Shown in pieces: positions 26,301 to 41,929 of a stretch of 64,000 nucleotides of DNA. How positions within the stretch are numbered: position 1 is the first letter of the stretch; each line of letters opens with the position of its first letter. Origin of the DNA: Lineus longissimus (taxonomy: Eukaryota; Nemertea; Pilidiophora; Heteronemertea; Lineidae). The DNA lies in contig NC_088316.1 in the NCBI RefSeq assembly GCF_910592395.1, forward strand, positions 16,554,001-16,618,000. The letters run 5' to 3'. Under the pieces are notes generated by a model. It was not told the origin of the DNA. It was given only the letters and a program-made list of their open reading frames with translations, and did no database searches. The position numbers and the translations under genes are program-made.

Positions 26301-29300
26301 GAATTATGAATATGACAGTTCAACATCATCGTCGAGCTTCAAGGAAAGCCCCCGGTCACATTTCAAGTTTGTGAAGCGCGATTATAAAGAAATGTGGAAG
26401 AAGGCCATCCTTGAGACGCTACTCTTGATCAGAATGGAGAAGGAGAACAAGCATTTACAAGGTAAGGGGATAAGAATTGAGCCTTGTGGGACTCCATCTC
26501 CAGGCTGAGTTGGCTTGGGCTGCTTGTACATTTGTATATACCTCTGTACAGCTACAGCCTGTTTGTTTCGGTTGGATTATGGTCCATAGGTGATGGGTGT
26601 GTTGTTATCTTCCACAGCACTTTAGGGGCAAAAAGTAGGTTTCAATATCATTAGAGGGTGTTAGTGCAATATCAAAAAAGTTCCTATGGTCACCACCTTG
26701 GGAACTGATCAGAACATGTAGGAGGCGTGTGCCTATATCACGTTTGGCTTGTTTACATCTCCTTTTGTTGTGATGTAAATAAATATTGTTGCGCTTTTAC
26801 AAATGCCCGAATTTCAAGAGCCCTCAAGCCTCGCATTTACATCATTTGGCACTTGTGAGAGTGGTGTTTTTATCTGATATCCAATCTTCCTTTTTCCCTG
26901 CATAGGATATTTTGTGATCTATGGGTCACGTTCTATTGTCTTATTCAAAGGTGATGTATGAAAATAGATGTTGTATTTTTTGCTGTGAAACTATATATTT
27001 CTGGCCATTATTTCAATTTATGTAAACGTCTTGATTTTGTTTTCAAAAGCTATGTGTGATTTGCTTTTCAACTCAAAAAATGAGCAAAAGAATTCATTTG
27101 CCATTTGGGGAAATTCATTTATGTCTGAAGTATAGATACCAAAAGCAGATTTTCATTTGTCACAATATACTGGTGGCATGTTTTATGTATGGTGCACAAT
27201 TCACCCGACGAGAAATTTGGCAAGGCACATATCTGTTGAAAGTGCAGTTTGCAAAGATTTAGGGATCGTGAAAAAAGTGGGTTTACAGTAGATGTTGAAT
27301 GTTGTGGTGACTGTCAAATAGCTCAGTGTTGTATAATGGTTGTCTAATTGTTTGAGATTTTGTTAATTTCAGACCTCGCGGGTAAGTGTGTTGTTTGTGA
27401 TGATCAGGTCTCAGGCATTCCTGTGTGGGCATGGTATTTTTCTAACATTTTAACACAATATTAACTATTTGGAAATACAGTTACACCTCTTTCAGTGGAT
27501 TTGGTCTGGCTCATTTTGATCAGGATGAAAGTTAGTTTGGGTCATCATTTATTATTTCTCTTTGTCTGTGCTTGTCCTGTTTGTGAAGCACTTATATCAG
27601 ACTTTAAAAAAAAAATTAAGGTCACTTTTGATTTTTCGCACTATTTTAGTTTTGCGGTATTGGTGCTTTTGCACATATAATTTGGGATTTGCTGCTTTTA
27701 ATAGGCCACTGCGCGGTGTATTCAGAAATAACCTGCTCTAACTACATATATGTATGTCCTTGTCTATAATATATTAAAAATGCTGAATTGGGGAGGAGGG
27801 CATACGGAACATTACGGTGGCCCGATACCAATTCAACTCAAGGAAACAGAAGGACGATGTATAGTACCCCCAGGTATATGGCACGGCTTAACCCGCCGGC
27901 CATGAGGGAATTCCTTCATGGCCCAGTGGTTGGCGTGTTGGCCCCAGAGTGGAAGTTAAGCAACGTTGAGCGCGGTCAACCTTTGGATCGGTGACCGGCG
28001 CGTATAATACATCTGGCAGACCTTCCCACGCGATGCGAGCTCTGGATTTGTAGTTCGGTACTGAGACGCATGAAGCGCCAAATAGGATCGCAGACGATCC
28101 ATCTCTGTCCGAAGGGGGGAATGATGTATAGTACCCCCAGGTATATGGCACGGCTTAACCCGCCGGCCATGAAGGAATTCCTTTATGGCCCAGTGGTTGG
28201 CGTGTTGGCCCCAGAGTGGAAGTTAAGCAACCTTGAGCGCGGTCAACCTTTGGATCGGTGACCGGCGCGTATAATACAGACGACGCATCGTTTGATTCTT
28301 GAGGGAGGACTTCGGCATATGTTTCTAGAGCGTTGCCTCTCTTGATGTTTTCGTAGATGATATATAGTTTCACTATTAACCCTCTATAACATGGCTAGCA
28401 GTAACATGATAGTAGGATGGGCGAAGTTTGCAATGAAAACTGGAGTTATGCATGAACTAGAATAGAACCTCTATGTCAAATGGCAGGTTTTCAGGTGTTG
28501 AATGACTGTCATTGTGTTGACTGTCATTGTGTTCACTGATTTGAGCTGAATTTGTAACAATGCATGAACAATTTTCTAACTGCCCTCCCCATATTTTGTG
28601 TGATTAGAGAAAGATTTCCTTATTGTTCTGACTGAAAATAATGATGCTTAACACACTTTCTCTGACACCAGCTCCAATGTTATTTCCAAGCTCCAGTTTG
28701 TAAATCCTGCATATTACATGCTGTAAATGTAAAGAGCAGTTATGGCATACATCATGTATCAAGATTGATCATACTTTTGATCATATGGACACTAATACCA
28801 ACTGTTTGTGTACGCTTTTAGATGCGATCCTGTAGTGCTGTGTTTATAGGAAAGTTCATGCAATTCTTCTTGAAAATTCCTTTATTGTATCGATAATTTG
28901 CATTGGATTTGTCTTGATTGCAGCTCGTCAAGATGAGATGGAGACGAAACGCATGAAGCTAGATTACGAGGAGATCACACCGTGTCTTAAAGATGTGACT
29001 ACAGTCTGGGACGGGATGATTCACACCCCGAATAGAATCAATATTAAGTTCGATTCAAATAAACTTCTGGATGCTGTAAAGCATGGTGAGTGTCACTATC
29101 CAAACATCTCTGGTGTGATACAAGAAATAGCCTCATTGCTTGTGACTTGGGCAAGTCTCTTAACTTTGCTTGCCCCATACTTTAAATCAAATAGACTACT
29201 TGTATCTGTCTTTACCAAGGCAAGCATAAGATCTGAAGTAGAACATCCACCGAAGGACAGTAACGTTTCCAATGGCAACTATGCGATATCTCTGATTTTA

Positions 29301-31231
29301 TATTCTCTCAATAGGTGTCCCTCGTTCCCGCCGAGGTGATGTCTGGATTCTACTGGTGGAGCAACATTGCCATAACTACCCAGGGTTAGGCGACCCAAAC
29401 TTGGACAGTAACGTTCCCTATGAGCGCTTGTTGAAGCAGCTCACAACACATCAACATGCAATACTCATTGATTTAGGTAAGTACAATGGCCACATGACCA
29501 AAAGGGAAATCCAGATATGTAATTTCCTAGAGTCACAACCAGGCCTAGTTTTTGGTAGTGCCTCTGGTAACACTTGCTTTTGGAACAGGCCTTTAAATGA
29601 TACTGGTGATTATTCCTTACAGGTCGAACATTTCCCACCCACCCATATTTCAACACGCAGCTCGGGGCTGGTCAGCTGGCCCTCTTCAATCTTCTCAAAG
29701 CCTACTCATTACTAGACAAAGAAGTTGGATACTGCCAAGGACTCAGTTTTGTCGCTGGAGTTCTCCTCATGCATGTAAGTGACAATTTGCCTGGGTTTGG
29801 GACACCAGAAGAGTTTGACACAAGCGAGATCAGTTGCAAAGTAGTTATGGTACCTCGCCCCCCAAAAACAGGAGGTTCTGGGTTCAACTCTGGTAAGGAT
29901 CACCTCAGTTTTGTCTCACATTACAAAATATGTGCTTGAGGTCATTGATCACCTTGTGGAGCTGGCGCCTTTAAAAATTTGATTCTAAATTTGATTGATT
30001 GATTGAATGATTAAATGACGTCTGTATATTCCAGATGCAAGAGGACAATGCATTTGTCGTCCTGAAGTACCTCATGTTCAAGATGGGGCTGCGCAGACAG
30101 TATCGACCAGACATGGTCGCCCTCCAGATCCAGATGTACCAGCTGTCCCGCCTCCTCCACGACAACTATCGGGATTTGTACGAGCATTTTGAGGCCAATG
30201 AGATCGCCCCAACACTCTACGCTGCGCCATGGTTTCTTACGCTGTTTGCATCCCAGTATCCTCTTGGATTTGTGGCTAGAGTGTTTGGTGAGTATCTCCG
30301 AGATTCGCTAAACCAGTGCATGTTGCAGTTGCTGAAAAATGTTTTCCATTGCTGAGACGTCTGACCTCCTAGGGCTGATTTAGCGCCATCTTCCTGATGT
30401 CTTTGCAATTTGGAGGGATACTTGATATTACAAAAAAGCACCTGATTGCTAATGACATGACTTTGCTAATTTTTCATTATCATCTTTATTTCAGATCTCC
30501 TCTTCCTCCAAGGTATGGAGGTCATCTTCAAGGTTGCATTAGTGTTGCTAGGCAACCACAAGGAACTCCTCATGCAATGTGACAGCTTTGAAACGATCGT
30601 AGAATTCTTAAAAACGACGCTGCCATCGCTTGGTATCATTCAAATGGAACGAGTCATTAATCAGGTTTTCCAGTTGGATATCTCGAAACAGCTGCAGGCC
30701 TACGAGGTTGAGTATCACGTCCTGCAGGAGGAGATGATCACATCACCGCAGCGAGGCGAAAACGACCAGATCCAGAAACTAGAAGGGGCAAACCGGAATC
30801 TTAAGCGGCAAAATATGGAATTATTGGAACAGCTCCAAGCGGCACACGGCACGCAGCATAGTTTACAATTAAACACAAATAACATGCAGGCAAATGTAAA
30901 TAAGCTAAAATCGCATATTCGAACTTTGGAGATAGAGCGTGCTGCCCTCCTACAGACTGTGTCTAAACTACGTGAACTCGTCCCTGAAGAGAAAATTGAG
31001 GATGCAGACATCGACATTCCAAAGGTGGCGCCAGCTGTCACGTTTACAGGGTCGCCGATTCATAATCCGCTAGTTTCACGTGTTTCGTCAGACGAATCCG
31101 GATTGGAGCCGGTATCCACGAGACGGAGGAAGGGGGTTGGCAATAGTCCCGATCGAGAGGTAGCCCACCATAATAAACCTGGGCCGAGGTTTAATATTGA
31201 CAATCAACCGCCGAGGCCTATGTCGAATTAG
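11347..31231 (+). CDS. TBC1D4: TBC1D1/TBC1D4 (AS160)-type Rab GTPase-activating protein, complete
   Basis: Exons: 11347-11880, 20282-21055, 21161-21262, 21525-21651, 21909-22000, 22725-22850, 23267-23362, 23986-24069, 24942-25192, 25314-25510, 26279-26461, 28924-29085, 29315-29476, 29623-29774, 30035-30287, 30495-31231. They total 4032 nt (1343 aa; human TBC1D4 1298, TBC1D1 1168) with consistent phases. Order: acidic Ser-rich N terminus, PTB domain 1 (about 75-245), PTB domain 2 (about 405-525), a phospho-rich linker, the RRGSWRQ calmodulin-binding-like block (about 767-790), TBC domain (about 910-1125) and a coiled coil. The catalytic Arg finger (LIDLGR, R965) and Gln finger (YCQ, Q1002) are present. 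In vertebrates these proteins restrain Rab8/10/14-dependent GLUT4 traffic until Akt or AMPK phosphorylates them. This gene looks like the single ancestor of the vertebrate pair. RxRxxS/T motifs fall at S636, T689 and S703. Confidence 0.95.
13798..14206 (+). repeat. 41-bp minisatellite, 10 copies
   Basis: Ten units of 41 bp begin at 13798, 13839, 13880 and so on, each ctatgttagagatcctgtgt followed by caagtgcactactctactgtg. Units differ almost only at one T/A site (atgttag or atgatag), so the array is young or homogenised. It lies in TBC1D4 intron 1. Confidence 0.95.
14744..14845 (+). CDS. Possible alternative first coding exon of TBC1D4
   Basis: Inside intron 1, an ATG opens 34 codons ([10 protein letters not shown]..., rich in Lys/Glu) that end exactly at a good donor, GCAGAG/gtgagc, in phase 0. 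The next acceptor, at 20282, is also phase 0, so splicing would replace exon 1, which encodes the acidic N terminus and most of PTB domain 1, by this short charged sequence. No upstream in-frame stop or promoter is evident, and no homologue was recognised. The protein-like composition and correct phase are seen; use as an exon is inferred. Confidence 0.4.
16779..16810. repeat. Short perfect hairpin
   Basis: cccgactttct and agaaagtcggg are exact 11-bp inverted repeats around a 10-bp loop. It lies in TBC1D4 intron 1; no function is evident. Confidence 0.7.
17250..18050. repeat. Diverged direct duplication in intron 1
   Basis: Two segments (about 17390-17640 and 17790-18045) are alike, most clearly around gatgatatattggatgctga (17563 and 17967) and aatccatc...catttcca(c/t)a. 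On the minus strand copy 1 keeps a 74-codon open frame ([16 protein letters not shown]) whose counterpart in copy 2 (LWKCSADWW) is broken by stops and shifts. It may be a fossil of a mobile or coding sequence; the family was not recognised. Confidence 0.45.
19680..19964 (-). CDS. Orphan open reading frame in TBC1D4 intron 1
   Basis: An ATG-to-stop frame of 94 codons ([16 protein letters not shown]... to FNDSDGT) with a balanced, hydrophilic, protein-like composition. No signal peptide, membrane helix or known motif was seen, and no splice context or polyadenylation signal supports a gene. It could be a nested intronless gene, a fragment of a mobile element, or chance. Confidence 0.2.
   Translation of the reverse strand: MEQAHTDDSRNPAYRVYSKPMWGRDVKPSMKFNEMMRLYAQRHLAAQLVQNLPLSGPPETKPEMLSAIMKRALPLHQVTPLISGGDLFNDSDGT
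21685..21800 (+). mobile_element. tRNA-derived SINE fragment in TBC1D4 intron 4
   Basis: gtggcatagtgattagagtg resembles the box-A half of tRNA-derived SINE heads of the MIR/CORE type, followed by a degenerate body. No coding content; similarity is by eye. Confidence 0.35.
25795..25945 (+). mobile_element. CORE-SINE-like element in TBC1D4 intron 10
   Basis: A box-B-like ggttcgatacc (25836-25846) is followed 25 bp later by cttgggcaagtaacttaact (25871-25890). The second block matches the conserved core of MIR/CORE-SINEs (ccttgggcaagtcacttaac) at nearly every base. The order tRNA-like head then core is that of a CORE-SINE. Confidence 0.55.
27856..28010 (+). mobile_element. 5S rRNA-like SINE, copy 1
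   Basis: The segment ends in ggaagttaagcaacgttgag, a tract of about 17 bp, then tttggatcggtgaccg, which follow the 5S rRNA internal control region (box A around AAGCTAAGCA, then TTGGATGGGAGACCG). A possible tRNA-like piece (agtggttggcgtgttggcc) and a hairpin around gaattc precede it. It is too diverged for a functional 5S gene, so a SINE3-like (5S-derived) element is the best reading. It lies in TBC1D4 intron 11. Open frames here (ARLNPPAM...) are spurious. Confidence 0.5.
28123..28277 (+). mobile_element. 5S rRNA-like SINE, copy 2
   Basis: Second copy of the element at 27856-28010, offset 267 bp, same strand, same length, with only a few substitutions (for example caaccttgag for caacgttgag). 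Sequence between the copies is unrelated to the repeated unit. Confidence 0.5.
29125..29215 (+). mobile_element. CORE-SINE core fragment in TBC1D4 intron 12
   Basis: gtgacttgggcaagtctctt followed by aactttgcttgcccc matches the CORE-SINE core and the element at 25795. No tRNA-like head was found upstream. Confidence 0.45.
29815..29905 (+). mobile_element. tRNA-derived SINE head in TBC1D4 intron 14
   Basis: ggaggttctgggttcaactctgg contains a box-B-like ggttcaactct, preceded by an A-box-like tagttatggtacctcg. A tRNA-derived SINE head is likely; it is too diverged for a working tRNA gene. Confidence 0.35.
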
Positions 31232-33755
31232 GTCAGATGGTTCAGTTTGTTTTGATGAAGGGTACCAACACACTCTCCAATAACATGTAGCATGTATTAT
31301 ACACCATGTACACAGAGACTCATTTTGGCGGATTGGTTTTGATATTATGATTGAAATATGGGCGGGGTGATCGAGTTGCATGTGCCGTGTTGGATTCGAC
31401 AGGATTTGTCAATACCTTGAATAATGAATGCGACTATGTTGTGCAGATAAGTCTAAATCATGTAAACCAGAGAAATGTTAAAACGGCCATTTGGTCTTGA
31501 CAGTTAGCACTGTCTATGTTTTTGTTTGTTAATAACAATCATGAATAGATGAATGGACTGCGGGTAAATTGAAGTTACGTGTTTAAAGAAGTTGTTGTAG
31601 GCCTAGGGAAATATGTGTCGGTTACAGTTTCATCAGAGACGTTGTCTTTCCAGGTCTGTTGTATGGTAATTGTTGTTCAATCCTGTCATGATGGTGTTGA
31701 TTGGCGGAGAGAGTCAATTTTATGATTTGTGAGTAAGATATGTTTAACAGTAGTGTATGTAAGAGCCATATTGTGACAACTTTTAAAGATTATTATGTTT
31801 TCAAATACCAAATCCAAAAGGTAGCATAAAAAAAGGAAGAACTGTTAGAATTGGTGTTTGTAGTGATTTCTTCTACCTAAAGTAGTACAGACTGTACTGT
31901 TTTGTGATAACTAATATTGGTGCAGACCTTAGACATAGATTTTGATACTTCATGTCTCCGTGTATTGCTGTGATGTAAAAGGTGTGTAAAAGGTCATGCA
32001 GAGGTCACAGAATGTAAATATGTAAATATTATCCATATGTGTTAAGTGCTGTGCAAACCAGTGATTTAGATCGCTAAAACATGTAATTATAATCGCTGCT
32101 GTGTGCGACCAAAAAAATCTCTCAGCCGAGGGTAGAACCGGTCACCAATTCTTGTTGCAGACACCTGCGATGACCACCGCAAAAGAACGATTTTTGTTGC
32201 ATGCGATCATGAGAGCAGATTGGTATGTGGGATGTGGTATAGTTCATATACATGTTGAGATCGGGAATATGTTATATACCTCTCTGTGTATGCAATTGCA
32301 AATAAGATGGCAATACATGTATGTAAAATGTATAAAGTTCAGATGGAAAAGTTAAGTTTAGATTTTTGTAGTAAACTCCATATAGTCTGGCAGTGGAAAA
32401 TGAGAATATTTGCCAACTTTTAGCATCTTGAAAATTTCATAATTTAAAATAGTCTTATCTGACCCAAAGCTATTTTACACCTGATTAATCGGAATGCATT
32501 TAGGCAACTCAATCAAATTCTCAGATATGGAGGCATTTTTTTCTGATTAATTGAATAGTCAAGTAATGGAGTTCAATCTTTTATGAGGTGTTGTCTTCCG
32601 CTTTGTACTGTGTGTTAAATGAAATATTCTTGCTTTTGATTCTCAATAATTTCTTCAGTTCAGTATAAAATTATAACAAAATGTTCAGATCATATGAACA
32701 CGATGCAACAATCTTTATATGTAGACTAAAATTTGGTTAATCTTAAACCTTAAGTAGGACATGTTTTATTTAACACCCAATATATTTCGATAGTTTACTG
32801 GTAGGTGTGGTAAAATATATTGCAATGTGTAATTTAGAAGCAAATAGGGTCATTTTAGGCCACAGTAGTTTTAGACCCCTATGCATTGATATACGCCTTG
32901 TGTCCTGCTTTAGACAGCCCATAATAACCCTTCTTTTCTTCATTTGAGGACTGAATATGATGTCCGTGTCTTAAGATTAAACTGGGCAGAAAGGTTTCAA
33001 TTTGGCATTTTCCCCAAAAATTTGGGGATTAGATGATGTAATAATTTATCTCAAGTATGACTTGTTTATCAAGTTTTCATTATGAATACTTGGTTTATTT
33101 AACTGGCCAGTTGGCGGTGATTTTTTTGTTTAAACCGTTGATTAGTGTGTATATCGTTATAAGTAATCGTTTTATTGTGACGGTTGATTATGTCTATTAT
33201 CACTAAAAACAAAGCTACCTGAATAGGAAAACGAAATAACCAAAGATTTGTGACTGTGTCACCATCAGTTGAAGGTAGTGGTTCAGTTCTACTGGTATCT
33301 GGGTGATATCTGAAGATTCGATTCTAAGAACTATAGTCTACCAAGCTAAATTCTAGACCCTTGTCTCATTGGGAGGGAGTCGAGAGTATATTGAATAGAA
33401 AATGCTCAATAAGGAGTGCTAAACTTGATTTGTCTGTATATTCTGTACAATCATGTTAGGTTTTTCTTTTACAATGATCACAGCCTGAATTTAGTATTAA
33501 TGAGGTTTACAGGTAATCTTTGTTAGGTTTGTCATGTTATGACGAATATGCTACTAAAGTCAATGAAGAATAAACGAAAATGTGAAATAATTTTCTTAAA
33601 ATGTTTTGTGTTATTCTGTGATCACCCCTTTCTGAATCAAAGTATAGTCTACTTTGAAGTGACTCGAGTGAGGCCATTTGACTACAATTCTCAGTTGAAT
33701 AATTTTGACTATGGGCCGGAGAAGCGAACATTAACCCTGATTTCCCACAGATGTT
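31232..33755 (+). other. TBC1D4 3'UTR and downstream sequence
   Basis: AT-rich non-coding sequence with no credible exon. The first canonical AATAAA after the stop is at 33569-33574, only about 310 bp before the RNF121 start, so either the 3'UTR is about 2.3 kb long or a variant hexamer (attaaa near 32975) is used. Confidence 0.4.
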
Positions 33756-33834
33756 TAAAGTGCCACGCCCACCTCTTGTTCAAAAGTGCCACGCCCACCT
33801 CATGTTCAAAAGTGCCACGCCCACTTCTGGCGAC
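33756..33834. promoter_or_regulatory. Triple KLF/Sp-type GC box upstream of RNF121
   Basis: Three units of 26 bp place gtgccacgcccac at 33760, 33786 and 33812. The motif (GTGGGCGTGGC on the other strand) is a KLF/Sp1-family site. The array ends about 50 bp before the RNF121 ATG, a promoter-proximal position. Binding is inferred from the motif only. Confidence 0.5.
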
Positions 33835-33882
33835 GTGTAAATTAGTTCCTCATTTTGACGGTGGGGCGCTAGTGTATTCAAA

Positions 33883-38146
<4,264 letters not shown>

Positions 38147-40373
38147 TTTGTACCAACAAATCAGGGACATTTTCTTGACCGTGGGATGCCTAGGCCTTCG
38201 TGATTTCTGTTGCCGGATTGGTAATACGTGTCTGATACATGTAGATTGGCAGGCATGACACATGGTGGGAAAAGACTGAATGGCAAAGCCAGATGCATCC
38301 AGCAGGGGGGTCTCAATATCCCCAGTTTGATGCGTACATACTTTATGGATGGCCCCTTCCACCACATTTGAAGGGGAGGGGGGGGGGGCTACAGAGAAAT
38401 GTTGTGAGGTTGAAGCTATTTTGAATATGTGATCCATGTGTGCTACAAACCACAAGGGGCTGTGCAGTTGACATCATCGCAGCAAAAGAAACCATATCTA
38501 ACGTAAAATTTGGGTCACAGGCCCACGTGACGTACATTGTCTTCAGTCCAACAGTGGCAGTATCGAAGTGTGGCAACATCAGTAAACCTGCTTGTCTTAA
38601 AAACGACAGGCCGCAGGTGGCCTTATGGAATTTTGGATGCTATGAATTCATCCTTATTCATGTAACTTGGCCCAAATACTGTAAAACCATGAAATACATT
38701 TGCAAGGTTAAAGGACAAGTGCTATCTCTGTAATGGTAATTTTCTATGTTTGTCCTTTGACAGGCACAAAAGCGTCATCAACAGTGCATATTTTGTTAGT
38801 TAGTCTATATGTAGGTGTAACTAGCTTACACAGTATTAGTAAATATGGTTGTTACAATGTCACTGAGGTGATATTTTTATATTGCAGTGATGATATACCT
38901 ATTGCTACGCTAACTAAATATGCTCCAGTAGATAATGTACATGCATGATCAGTGTTGTTTATGTGTTTCAATGACCTTTGTATATAATGTGACCTTTCAA
39001 TGGAATATTTATAAATGTATGATTATTTCTGTGACCTTGATTAGTTTTACAGTCAATGTTGTGGATTTGACTCATTGAATCCTGAAGGATATGATCTAGA
39101 CGTGACGAGGCTTTGAACGTGACTCATCCATGTTGCACTAATCTATATTGTGACTTTTAATCCTCAAGGTTGTGACCTTGTCTCATACAGGTTGTGATCT
39201 TGGCAGATCAAAGACATGAAACACAAGCATTCTCAAGTATGTGTAGTTTTGACGACAAAAAAATTCCTGTTTGCCTGTTTAAGAATGTATGAGCTGTTCC
39301 TTTGAACATAAATATATATCAATGCTGTTCATTATCGTTGTTTTGACTCCGTTATTATACACTTGGCAGTAAGGTTGACAAATACTGATTGGAACATGGT
39401 CATGGCTTCTTCTGGCCCACAATGTCTGAGTATTTCCTCCACCAAACTTGTCGTTCTTGAGTTACACTTGGTCTGCCTGAGGTCTGCTATACTGTTGTAT
39501 TCCTGAAGTCATTCATGCACCAGCTCGCTGCTGCATTTGGGTGTATTTATTAGTGTACCTAACCAGCTAGCTCTGATAGTGTGCCTAAGGTTTTGAAGTT
39601 GTCCCCCTGAAAGCTTTATGTCATAGTACATCCGTTGACAAGTATCCAATTGAATGATACAGTGCTAACGTGTCTTGCATGGTATTTTGAAATTGAGGAC
39701 TTGAAGACAAAAAGACCAGCGGTCAAAGTGGAATACCTTCATCCAAAATTAACGACGACAACAACATCGTTGTTAAGAGAAACAATATGGCGAACTGAGA
39801 AAACCAAGATTAGAAAAATTTCGATTGGTTCGTCCAAACTCAAATATTCCGTCCAACTTTAAGGTAATTGTATGCACTTAAGATAGTCTGATGCTTATAG
39901 AATCGTAAAATGTCATTATTGTGGGGGTTCAGGAAGAATATTATGACGAGTGGAGTCATTAGTTTGGCCAAATTGTTCAGCTGTCAAAACGTAGGCCTAC
40001 CAGGTACACGTGTACACATAGGCCTACATCAATACGTGTCATGTACGTAACAAAATCGCATGCATGCATTGCTAGTACGCCTTGTATTCAATATGGCCAT
40101 TTGCATGATTTGGGTGTGATGAGTGCAGGTATTCTAATCTAAGTCTCAGTCTCAGATTACAATGATTATGAAAACTATTTTGGGTCTACCTCCATTCAAT
40201 TCATTCATTCATTCAGCATTACTATTACAATAAATATTCCATTCTATCTAGAAATATGGACTCAATCAGTCAATGAGACTAAGTTAAAAGTCAAAACCAA
40301 GAATGTCTGTACTTAGTCAGTGACATAACGTTAAATGTCTTTGAAATTAATATTTTCTTTTCTACTTGTTTCA
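38147..40373 (+). other. RNF121 3'UTR, intergenic DNA and LRRC51 upstream sequence
   Basis: No coding exon is supported. A run of G (about 38381-38390) and AT-rich sequence are present. The acceptor tttcag at 40374, just before the LRRC51 ATG, shows that LRRC51 has an upstream non-coding exon somewhere here; I could not place it. Confidence 0.45.
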
Positions 40374-40390
40374 GGATAATAAATGCAAAA

Positions 40391-41929
40391 ATGAGTTATC
40401 AAAAGAAGAACACAGCAACCTCCTCAATAGATTGCCATGCCTCGTCCGTGGCACCTCTTGATTACTCATTCCTGAGCCTGACATGCTGCTCCGGTATGTA
40501 TCATTGTCACTATCATTGCCATTGTCACCCATTCACAGTCAGAAATGCTTACCAAATGACACTGAAATATTTAATGAAAAAATAATCGTCACATGTCGGA
40601 TTTCGCGAGACATGGATGTCTAGTTAAGGGAAAGACTGGATTTTTTTTCCTTTTTTAGAGTTTGATTAATGATTTCCCCTAGCTTGGAACCTTGGTGATG
40701 TGCAAGGTATACCCTTAATTGGAGAGAGTGGGGTGTGTGAGGTAGTGCATTTCCCCACTTTACAGTGTACACTCCACTCTACTGCCAACTTTCATTTGGA
40801 GGAAATCCTTGATAAACTTGAAACTATTCCATTTCTCGATATCTATCTTCCAGAGGCTGTGGATGATGAGCCCAGGAATAATTCGCCAAGGAAGACGAAA
40901 GCGCAAACAAGTAGTAAGAAGAAGATTCTAGAAAAGGACGGGGAGCCCGAAGAGAAGCCCAAGTCAAAAAGTCATGGAATCAAACTGAATAACAACAGCA
41001 TTGGAGATCTCGGAACACTGCTAACAACGGTGGAGACCCTGTTTGAAAATCCGGAAGGAGTCTATCTCGTTGATCTTTCATTTAATGAAGTAGCGACTGT
41101 TGATCATGTAAGTTTATACAGTGAGTCGATAAGGACATTATCAACCTCTATGGATTTCAAAATGTAGAGGACACTTCCCAGTTCCCCTCCTCCCAATTTT
41201 TTTTTCAAAAGTTCTTTTTCTTGGAAATGATTGTAAACTTCCCGAGTGTGTATTCTATCCAAAGACGCATTATGAGTTCCAAATCCAGGTTGCCCCCTAT
41301 GAATATAATTAAAAAGAATTCTTGTGTTTTTTTCAGCTCCTTCACCTTCCCCAGCTCCGTTCCCTATATTTACATTCCAACAACATCACCGACCTAAAGG
41401 AAGTGGACAAACTAGCCACGCTCAAACATCTCACCAAACTGACTCTTCATGGAAACCCGATTGAGAGTATTAAGGTATACAATCAATCTTCTCTCAGTAT
41501 CATTCTAGCTGCAGAACTCCACACTACTGTAAACCCTCCAGTGTTTGTGTGACTTTATTATTTACCAATAATCTGAATATGTGTGGCCACCAAACACAGA
41601 ATCTTATCATGATTGCTACTTCCAATACAATGTACACAGGGTTATCAAAATGCTTAATGAAAAGTATGTGCCAAAACATGATGCTGAGCATTGAGCTGTT
41701 ATCAGTAAATATGATTGAATTTGAAGAGTCCTCCCTTCCCACAACTATGTTTTATTTATCATGTTCACCCTCTTGTTTCCAGGACTACCGATGTTACGTC
41801 CTTGCCAAGTTGCCACAATTAAAACAGTTTGACTTCAGCCAGATCACGACCAAGGACAGGGAAACGGCAAATGCTCCTGCTCACAAAAACATCAACAAAA
41901 AAACGAAAAAACCCAAGACTGAGGGCTGA
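40391..41929 (+). CDS. LRRC51: Leucine-rich repeat-containing protein 51
   Basis: Exons: 40391-40493, 40854-41107, 41337-41474, 41783-41929, totalling 642 nt (213 aa; human LRRC51, the LRTOMT1 product, is 192). The N-terminal PLDYSFLSL matches the family PLDYSF motif. A lysine-rich linker follows, then leucine-rich repeats (LVDLSFNEV, LRSLYLHSNNI, LTKLTLHGNPIE) and the LRR-cap-like YRCYVLAKLPQLKQFDFSQIT, and a basic tail. Its function is poorly known; the LRR fold suggests protein binding, and the family is often reported in ciliated tissues. I chose acceptor 40854 because it aligns EAVDDEPR with the human sequence; an upstream acceptor at 40683 is also in phase. A non-coding first exon is implied by tttcag at 40374. 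Confidence 0.88.

Noticed and set aside
27856-28277. Functional 5S rRNA genes
   Set aside because: Only the internal-promoter region resembles 5S, with many substitutions and no full-length match or terminator run.
27788-28373. Open frames with ARLNPPAM and LAPEWKLSN
   Set aside because: Same peptide from both copies of a 5S-like SINE; explained by the repeat.
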